From Blasia pusilla (taxonomy: Eukaryota > Marchantiophyta > Marchantiopsida > Blasiales): a DNA stretch of 64,000 nt. Each line of letters starts with the position of its first letter. Positions within the stretch are counted from its first letter, which is position 1. The notes under the pieces are model-generated. The model saw only the letters and a list, made by a program, of their open reading frames with translations, had not been told where the DNA came from and made no database searches. Below, one piece after another: positions 56,446 to 64,000 of the stretch. The stretch spans positions 28,768,001-28,832,000 of the forward strand of contig CM114274.1 of the NCBI GenBank assembly GCA_050084515.1. Reading direction: 5' to 3'. The translations under genes were made by a program, and so were the position numbers.

Positions 56446-57715
56446 CTACTGCATTTTCACTAGCTTCGTTTCTTCAAGAAAGTCGATGAAGTCTAGCGTA
56501 GGTGTGACACTTTTTGAACTTCGAGTCTCACTACCTTGAAGCCTTGCATTTGTGAAAGGAGCAAAAGCCAATGCTTGTGAGTTCTTTGAAATTGGTTCAA
56601 CCTTGGTTGTATCTATAATGAGAATTTCCTCACACTTCTGTGGAGATGCAATAAAAGGTTGAGACTTACAAGGTGGAATTGGGCTCTGCCTCTTCAGAGA
56701 CCTCCTAAGTTTCTTCAAGTCATGCTGTAGCTGATACAAGTGCTCATTTTTTTTTGAGCTGCACTCGATAATATTGTAGCCCCTGAAGTAATCAGTCTCT
56801 CTCATGTGCCCAAGAAGCATCCTTCTCATGTAGCCCACCAATTCTGTTGAGTTCATGATTTCCAGCCCGGAAGGTTCTAAGGGTCCTTTCATTTGGCTTA
56901 AGGTGGAGTTGGCTCTCTGCATGTATTTCCCCAGCCTCAAACTCACTACAACAGACTTTAATTAACTTGTTCAAATTCTTTTTGAATAATTTGAACATTT
57001 CTTTCCAGTTCCTTCTGAAGATCCAACATATTTAGTGTTCTCCTTCATATCTTCTGAGCTTTCCTTGTGAAGTTCTTCTATTATGCCTTCCAAATATGTA
57101 CATCTCGTAGACAACTCTTAAACCTTCTTCATCAAATTCTCTCTTTCTTTCTCGAGACTAGAGATTCTCTCGCTTTGACTCCTCAACTTTTCAACCGGAT
57201 TCCTATTCAAGGTTGCATTGGTCAAAAATTCGGTTGGGTCTTTTGGTAACATGGGCTTCTTAACTCCTTTCTCATTTAGTCTTGGACCATCATTGTGGGT
57301 CCCGTTTTGAGTTTCAATTGCCAATTGGAAAATCTGGGGAAAGCGTTGAGTTTCTTCCAAGCCTCTCAATTTGTTTCTCAATTCAGAAACAATGTTGTAA
57401 GATCTATGTAATTCCTTCTCCATGGTCTTTATAACTTCACCTTTTATGAGCAAACATTCGTTGCGTAGGATCGACCAGAAGAGCTCTATGTGCATCATGA
57501 AGCACTTTGTCACACTGCTCCAGCCGCAAATAGGCTTGTGCTCTATTTATGTAATCTAATTCACCGTGTTGACGGATCCTAGCGTCATGGGGATAACATA
57601 GATCTTCCCACGGAGCATTCTCCCGACATGACGCTTGCCCAATGTGATCTCAAGCAAAGTAATATTCTTCAAGCCTCGATAATGTATCTACTAACATGTT
57701 ATCCCCACCCATCCA

Positions 57716-57760
<45 letters not shown>

Positions 57761-58350
57761 TGAGTTTAGAGACCTTTAGGTTCTGTTGAGCAAAGAGATC
57801 TGGAAAGTCAAGTCTTAGGTAATTGTGACTTATCTTGTTTTTAAAAATGTTGGCATCCAAAGTAGATGAGTGACTTTGGATATTTTTTGTCTCCCTACTC
57901 ACTAGGGCTTCTCCCTCCTTCCCAATAGAAGCTATTCTCAGAGATGATCGTGCCACTCGTGAATTGTCTTCTTTTTTTTTAGCTGATATTGGGGTTCCGG
58001 TCAATGAAGAGGCTAAAGAACCAAATACTGAACTGACATCTCGATCAGATAGAGTAGGTTGACAAGCCACATTACGACTTTGGTGCGCGGCTTGTCCCTT
58101 ACATTCTTTGCATCATCATGACATGTTTGGCCAGATCTGCCCGCGACTGTTCACACAGATGGACAAACTTGCGAATTGGCGCTTTCTTCTAGAGCCATAA
58201 TCTCATGTTTTTTCTCCTCTACTTCATCCCAGATTTTAGATTGAAGTTCCATCAACCGTAGCTTTCGTTGCTCAATGGGTAACTTTAGAATATGGTGAGA
58301 ACGTAATTCTTTGCTATCATTTCTAGATGTCGGTAGCTCCTCAATGGTTT
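56446..58350 (-). pseudogene. TPR and coiled-coil gene fragments inside the CACTA element
   Basis: Minus-strand coding-like pieces run from 58,350 down to 56,446. About 58,188-58,349 reads ILKLPIEQRKLRLMELQSKI and WDEVEEKKHEIMALEES (helical). The stretch 57,699-58,070 is Ser-rich (123 codons, crossing a CT run). About 57,437-57,649 reads ELDYINRAQAYLRLEQCDKV with LHDAHRALLVDPTQ, a clear tetratricopeptide-like helix pair. The stretch 57,118-57,513 is coiled-coil (SERISSLEKERENLMKKV) and continues after a TAA as YLEGIIEELHKESSEDMKEN. The last part (56,446-56,946) is a Lys/Ser-rich tail. Stops and frame changes separate the parts, though some gaps may be introns. The strand is opposite to the transposase, suggesting captured host gene sequence. 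The parent gene is not identified. Confidence 0.5.
57719..57757. repeat. (CT)n microsatellite, about 19 units
   Basis: This simple repeat lies inside the captured-gene region and produces an Arg-Glu run in the minus-strand ORF. Confidence 0.97.
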
Positions 58351-60600
58351 AAACAAATATTGCGTTCACACTAGGAGATAAATACAACAAAGGTATTCCA
58401 CATTGGGATTCTTATCTTCTTTGCAAGGATGAATCAAAATTTTCATGTTTGCAAGAAAGTTTGTCGGTAATTTGGCAGTTGAGTTTGTATCAGAATGGTT
58501 TAGGGTCTACATTCATGAACGAGAGGAGATGCTAGCTGAAATGAGTTGTTAAACTCTTGAACTAGTAGAATGCTTATACTACTATAGTTGTATGCAAATA
58601 CAATAATGATCTCAAATATGGATTAGTGTGTTGATTTAAAGCTAAAATATGTCACTTCAAAAGTTTAAAGATTTACCAAAACTAGTAGCTAGTTGCTTTA
58701 GATAATTCTACTTGGTTGCAATTCACAATGTTTGAACAGAACCATGAAAAACAAATCCTGAACCATTGATTGTACGCTATCTGATAGGTTATTGAAGGAG
58801 AGAAGATCTAGAGTGACTGTTGTGAAGTGGACAAGTCATTTGGCCATCCAGATTTCCTAAGGAGTGAAGGTATTATTCAAAGGTATTCGCTTTTTTTGTG
58901 AAGGATGAACCCACATGGCCAGCCAACACGTGATCTAGGTATTGAACTCCACGAGTACTAACGTGGTAACCAAAGAGTGCGCACGTTGGTCCAACACATC
59001 CAACGTCTCTCTACAAAGGTGCAAGTCATGATATGTAGCTTATATGCACGCCAGTATTGGTATTGGACTTGGCATGAACGAGTAGAGAATTGGCGCTTTC
59101 ATATGAAGGCGTGGCATCTATATGTTACCTTCTCCAATTTTGTATGTAGGTATGAGGATCACTATTTCATCATTCTATGGCTGATGATGGGTGTTGCAGA
59201 CATCATTACCATTCCTCACCAAGTCTGAGGAAGGCATTGGCTCTTATCCATTCTACTATTTCCTATTCTCGAAAAGCATGTAGTGTCAGATTTGAGTACT
59301 CATCTGTGAGGATGGGGAGACTACTTGGGGAGAGGATATGCATGGCGACACGCTTTCTTAGGGAGAACCTTAGTGGTAGACTTTGCCCTTATTGTGCTCA
59401 TTTTTTTTGTGGCCCTATTTGGTGGCGTTGGAGTAGAGTAGCTTGGTAGGTGTGCTCGTTTGAAACCAATTTTGTGATTTGAAGTGGGACTTGACACTGG
59501 TCACAATATTTAGGCCAACCAGGAGTTTTTGAATTCTGCATCTAGGTTTTTTGTTGAAGAATTATGAGTGAGGTAGACCATATTCTTAACATAAGGTTGG
59601 AATTTTGGACCTCTGAGCTCTTTTCTAAACTAGGTTTTTCCATACTAGCGAGGCTATGATCTTTAATATAACATTTTGCAAATAATTGTAAAAAAATTCT
59701 AACCTACATGATTAATTCAATGGGTATGAATGCATGTACAAATTGTAGTTGTTCAATGTTATAGTAGGTCAAGTCCATTGTCATGTTGAAAATGGTGGAT
59801 TTTATGAAACAGTAATATCATCGCATCATTTCATATGGTATAGATATTAATCAAAGGGTGTAAGAGCCAAAGTAGTTTAATAACATTCATTCATATCCAT
59901 TAAAAAGATAGTGTGAACCTTTGGAAATATAATTTAAAAAAATACCATTTTGCATTATACATGATACCCATTGTTGATCAACCTAAAACGCATAATCAAG
60001 GAAGACATAATTAATCACCACTCATTCCATTTGACCTTTCATAGGTTCAGAATAGAACCCTTTCTATACATGAGATGAATTATATTATACCAAGGAATTA
60101 AGACGATTCACATTTTACAAAGATAAATAGAATCCTACATTGTTTGTATGTTGACATCAATTTATGCTGGTTCATAACTATGTGAGATCTTAAGAAGCAA
60201 CTATAGTGGGTAGGATCAATAATATGAGAATAAAAATCAATGTGTGCCTTTTTATGTTATGAAGGTGGGATATGTGAGCCGGGTGTTAACGTTGAGCCTA
60301 TATCAGATAGGTAAAATAGATCGAGGGGAGGCTTGATTCTCAAATGAAGAGAGAATCTTGATAGAAGAAGGTATGCTCATATTTACACGGCAATTGCTGA
60401 TTTGCAATGAAATAATCATGCAACAAGAATTAGAGTACTATGTATGCTTATGTTACGGTGTGATCTACAAATTTAATGTCCAACGCAGATTTGTGTCATT
60501 TATTTATTTTTTCTCTTATTAACTTGACGTAGGGGCCATGATACCACAAAGAACTACTTGCGTACGAATGGATATTATCCATCCTGATAGAATCCATGCA
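58351..60600. other. AT-rich spacer of the CACTA element
   Basis: ORFs of 80-90 codons at 58,977-59,228 and 59,177-59,449 have no recognisable domain. The rest is AT-rich without coding signal. The promoter of the transposase gene should lie at the right end. Confidence 0.35.
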
Positions 60601-60614
60601 CACGACTTCAAGTT

Positions 60615-62240
60615 GTGGCAAAGGTAATATGCGAAGTGTCGTACATTGGGAAGGAAGAGGGCTCGATGCCCTTAACTGATTGTAAGGGTGGGACTTCCTT
60701 GGGATTGGACAAGGTGGAAGAGCATTTGAGGAAAAATGGGAGATCTCATCTATGTAGAGTCCCAAAAAGTAGGGAAGAGTGGGACTCATCAGACGAGGAG
60801 TGGTTGGCACATGAAGAGAGCAATGAGAAGGAGCAATGTGAACAAATCATAAGATTGAAGTAGGTTCCTGCTTTCTCTAAACATGAAAATCTCAGTTTGG
60901 ATGTTGACATTGATGTTCCTTAAATGCTCCATGATATATTTAGAGAGTATGATTAGATCCATGATGAGGAGGGCATCATTGAAGAGGAAAGGGTTGAGAA
61001 TCTTAATCCTAATGCCACATTTGATCCGAGTATGGAGTCTAATTTCCATGACCTGACATCAACATGCAAGCCTCTCTTCACAAGAGCTAAGACATCCTTA
61101 CTTGCTTTTGTCATGCTCATTTTCAATATTGGTGCTACCCACAGCGTTCCCAACATTGCAATTGATGAGATTTTGAAACTTTTACGTAAGATGGTACTCC
61201 CATCTAATAATCTTGTGTCGCCATCATACTATGCAGCAAATAAACTTATTAGTAAGCTTGGTATGAGCTACAACTCTATCCATGCATGTCCTAGAGGATG
61301 TGTTCTCTTTTGTGGGGACTTGGAAGAGAAAGATACATGCCCAAAGTGTGGGAATTCTAGGTTTAAGCAAGTAGGAAGGTCTTTGGTACCAAACAAGGTC
61401 TTAAGACACTTTCCTATTATCCCTAGGATGCAGCGTATGTATAGATGCACAACTTTTTCAAAGTTATTGACTTGGTCTTTTGATAACAAAAGCAAAGATG
61501 GCATGGTTAGACACGCAGGAGACAACAAGGCTTGGGATCATATCGATCGTTTGTATCCTGATTTTGCAATGGAGAGTAGAAATTGTAGGTTTGGTTTAGC
61601 ACTTGATGGTATGAATCCATATTCCGATAAGGCCAATTCATGGTCGACATGGCCAATCCGATTAGTGAACTATAATCTTGCACCTTAGCTTCAAACAAAG
61701 AAGTTCTTTGTCATGTTGGCTTTAATCATTCTTGGTAAGGAGAGTGTGAATGGAGAGAATATCAACACATACCTAGCTCCCTTAGTGGATGAGTGTAAGG
61801 AGTTGTGGAATGGGGTAGATTTCATTAATGTCCGAAGACCTTTGGGAGAGATGGAGTTCAAGTTTAGAACCATGATCTTTTGGACTATAAATGATTATCC
61901 AGCATATGGCACAATCTCAGGGCAAAGCCATGGTGGAAAACTTGCATGTACAAAATGTGGACCTTATGTGGATTCAGACTTCTCTAAGCAATGCGGGAAG
62001 CCTTTTGGTTGTCATCGTAGACACCTTCCATGAGATCATGCTTGGATAGGAAGAGCTTATGGCTCCCGATTCAATGGCTTAGGGGAATCTAGAGATGATG
62101 ACATTCTAAGATGGGCTGAGGGAAAAAGAACATATGAGGAGCATGGGGGACGAGATGATGCTCGTAATGATCCTTACAAGAGAACAGGGGTGAAGAGGCG
62201 AAGTCTTTTGTTTGATTTGCCATATTGGAGAGTATCCATT
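60615..62240 (+). pseudogene. CACTA tnp2 transposase, N-terminal and core part
   Basis: The tnp2 transposase catalyses excision and insertion of CACTA elements. The frame opens with a transposase-associated segment (MPLTDCKGGTSLGLDKVEEHLRKNGR, of which LGLDKVEEHLRKNG is typical), then, from 61,032, SYYAANKLISKLGMSYNSIH, ACPRGCVLFCGD, DTCPKCGNSRFKQ, VLRHFPIIPRMQRMY, DGMVRHAGDNKAWDHID and FGLALDGMNPYSDKANS. It continues past a TAG (61,686) with TKKFFVMLALIILGKES, IFWTINDYPAYGTISGQS and GKLACTKCGPYV, past a TGA (62,031) to SLLFDLPYW near 62,230. All blocks stay in one frame. In-frame stops at 60,861, 60,921, 60,954, 61,686 and 62,031 disable it. Domain order is complete for this part of the family. 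Confidence 0.88.
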
Positions 62241-62351
62241 TGATCCATTTATATTTGCAAAAGTTCATATTATGTTTTTTTTAAAGTTTAGTTCTCATGC
62301 TGGAATCTATTTTCCTTAACATAAGATTAGCATCTTCTTATTTGACATACA

Positions 62352-63230
62352 TTAGATGTTATGCACATGGAAAAAAACATATGTGAGAACATGGTAAAGA
62401 CTCTACTTGGTATGAAGGATATAGTGAAGTATAGAAGAGATATGTAAGCTCGTGGAATTCGACCTCACTTGTGGTTACAACGACATCCAAGTAGGGCTCA
62501 AGGACTAGTAAAACCTCAATGTGATTATGTTTTATCACCTCAAGATCTGAGCATATTCCTGTCTAGGATTGAGTCTTTGAAAGTGCTGACAAGGTTTAGT
62601 GGGGAGTTAAGGAAACATGTGGTGAAACAAAAATTGGGTTACATGAAGTCACATGATTAGCATGTGCTCATTCTCCAAATCCTTCCTTTTTCCCTTCGCG
62701 GCCTTATGAAGGAGTCGGTCCGCTCTACTATCATGCGCTTGAGCAAGATATTTAGGTCATTATGTTGTAAAGTGTATGATCCTACATCTTATGAACAGTT
62801 GCATCAAGATACAGCCATAACCCTATGTCTCTTAGAGATGCATTTTCCACCATCCTTTTTTGATATGATGACACATCTCTTAATCTATGTAATTAAAGAA
62901 TTGGATATATGTGGGCCATTAGCTTGCCGATTGATGTATCCGATGGAAAGATACATGCGTACTTTGAAAAAATATGTAAGATCTAAAGCTCATCCGGGAT
63001 GCATTGCCCAAGAGTATGTCAAAGATGAAGCATTGGGATTTGTGATTGAGTATATGAAGAGATTTGAGCATGTGAGGACCCATATTTGGGATGACGGTGA
63101 AGAAAAATGAGTTGTAGGTGAGGAGTTGGAAGGTGTAGGACAGAAAGTTTGATTATCTCAAGAGATGCTACTTTTGGCACACCATTATGTCTTACATAAT
63201 ACCAAGGCCATGGTTGTATGGCACAAGTAC
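62352..63230 (+). pseudogene. CACTA tnp2 transposase, DUF4218 part
   Basis: After an intron-like gap the same protein continues with LDVMHMEKNICENMVKTLLG, the invariant DVMHxEKN motif of plant CACTA transposases. Then come RGIRPHLWLQ, FSGELRKHVVKQKLGYMKSHD and HVLILQILPFSLRG, and from about 62,760 the DUF4218 region: LCLLEMHFPPSFFDMMTHLL, GPLACRLMYPMERYMRTLKK and YVRSKAHPGCIAQEYVKDEA. A last block, LSQEMLLLAHHYVLHNTKAM, ends near 63,210. In-frame stops lie at 62,445 (TAA), 62,658 (TAG), 63,108 (TGA) and 63,150 (TGA). Confidence 0.88.
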
Positions 63231-63347
63231 ATTTTCAATCAGTCACCTCATTCTCCAAGTATAATCAACTTTTATCCTAAATCCTGCTATTTTTTCTAAT
63301 CTTCAAGGACACCCTATTTATTGGTGATGTTATTTTGTTCCTTCCAG

Positions 63348-64000
63348 GAAATATGAAAAGGAGAGGGCATCAATTCCATTCCAAGAGTGGATTCAACTAG
63401 CCATCCTTCAAGATGCTAGGGAGAATGATGAGAAGGTGGATGAAGAGGCATTGGCCTTGTTAACCCCTACGCAATCCAAAGTAAAATCATATAAGTCTAT
63501 GAAGGCTTATGGAAATCACTTCAGAGTAGAGGGAGAGGGTGGATGGAATGCATATTCAACTTATGATAGTAAAATTAGAGCCATATTCTTGGATGAAGAG
63601 AAGGAGGACCAAAATTGTGCCTATTCATATGTGGGAGTCCTAGTTGATATTCTTGCATTTGATTATGGGATTTTAGAAAGACCTATAATATTAATGAGAG
63701 GTAGGTGGGTGAGGGCAGATTGGGACTCTTGCATGCCCTCAATGAAGTGAGATTGTGAAGGCTTCCTACTCGTGAATCTTCGATCTTGTGAGCCAGTGGA
63801 CCACCAATCCTTTGTGTTCCCATCTCAAGTGGAACAAGTTTTCTTTGGAGATGCAAATGAGGGAAGTGGATGGAATATAGTTTTGAGGAAAGTGGCTAGA
63901 TCTCATGAGGTGATTTTTGATATCTATGATGGTGGAAACCCAGATCAAGTCCATTCAATTGGCCTCAATCACCTAGAAGCCATGCCCTATAGGATACCAC
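63348..64000 (+). pseudogene. CACTA tnp2 transposase, DUF4216 part, runs off the window
   Basis: A TTCCAG acceptor at 63,347 begins a further exon in a new frame: EWIQLAILQDARENDEKVDE, then SKVKSYKSMKAYGNHFRVEG, STYDSKIRAIFLDEEKED, YVGVLVDILAFDYG and ILMRGRWVRADWD, typical of the DUF4216 domain of CACTA proteins. A TGA (63,748) interrupts it. The frame resumes with CEGFLLVNLRS, SFVFPSQVEQVFFGD and GWNIVLRKVAR to the end of the window. The C-terminus and 3' end of the element are outside. Confidence 0.85.

Larger units (their letters stand above)
54950..64000 (+). mobile_element. CACTA (En/Spm) DNA transposon, 5' end and body
   Basis: The element opens CACTAGAAGAAAAC at 54,950, a CACTA-type terminus. 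The next ~270 bases hold a cluster of subterminal motifs in both orientations: TATGACTAG (54,973; 55,018), CTAGTCATA (55,034), TAGTCATA (55,047; 55,079), ATGACTTAG (55,142) and TATGACTCA (55,209). Such subterminal repeats are the binding sites of the accessory transposase in En/Spm elements. A tnp2 transposase gene in plus orientation occupies 60.6 kb to the window end. The 3' terminus lies outside the window, so size and target duplication cannot be checked. The three bases before the element are TTG. Confidence 0.8.

Noticed and set aside
1-64000. CRISPR arrays, rRNA genes, bacterial operons or origins
   Set aside because: None seen. Gene structure, introns and transposons are those of a plant nuclear genome.

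Overview
The window is nuclear DNA of a green plant. It contains a spliced gene with GT-AG introns (a PiT/PHO4 phosphate transporter), a plant-specific IQD protein, an ABC1 atypical kinase, a relic of a malectin-like receptor, and two plant-type DNA transposons (Helitron and CACTA/En-Spm). Na+-coupled PTB/PiT-type phosphate transporters are known from streptophyte algae and early-diverging land plants. With the low gene density and the mostly intronless large ORFs, this points to a bryophyte or another non-seed plant. The species cannot be settled from the sequence alone.

Layout. 1-3.08 kb is mixed-composition DNA with only weak minus-strand coding candidates. At about 3.08 kb composition turns sharply AT-rich, and a degenerate minus-strand Helitron (Rep/Helitron-like region plus truncated PIF1 helicase) fills 3.1-9.5 kb. 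10-20 kb is accessory DNA: a malectin-domain pseudogene at 11.05-11.45 kb, a (GA)n tract, several perfect palindromes, short tandem repeats and an unrecognised block at 12.7-14.9 kb. 20.74-24.47 kb is a complete seven-exon phosphate transporter gene whose upstream region holds a P1BS-type site (GNATATNC). 24.5-29.9 kb has no recognised gene but carries two diverged copies of a ~290-bp unit. 29.9-31.9 kb is an intronless ABC1 kinase gene preceded by a telo-box-like motif and a 43-codon upstream ORF. 35.0-36.8 kb holds a candidate minus-strand multi-exon gene of unknown function. 43.8-46.3 kb is a large minus-strand IQD gene (829 codons, no intron in the CDS) with an unusual run of TPR phospho-site-like repeats and a probable 5'-leader intron. 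53.85-54.94 kb is a satellite-like array of ~207-bp units. A CACTA element starts abruptly against the array at 54,950 and runs past the end of the window. It carries minus-strand TPR/coiled-coil gene fragments at 56.4-58.4 kb and a tnp2 transposase pseudogene at 60.6-64.0 kb.

The three confident host genes do not form a functional cluster: phosphate uptake, an organelle-type atypical kinase, and a calmodulin/microtubule-associated scaffold. The most unusual material is the relation of the CACTA element to the satellite array and to captured gene pieces, the set of perfect hairpins, the upstream ORF that splicing could make overlap the kinase start, and the repeat domain of the IQD protein.
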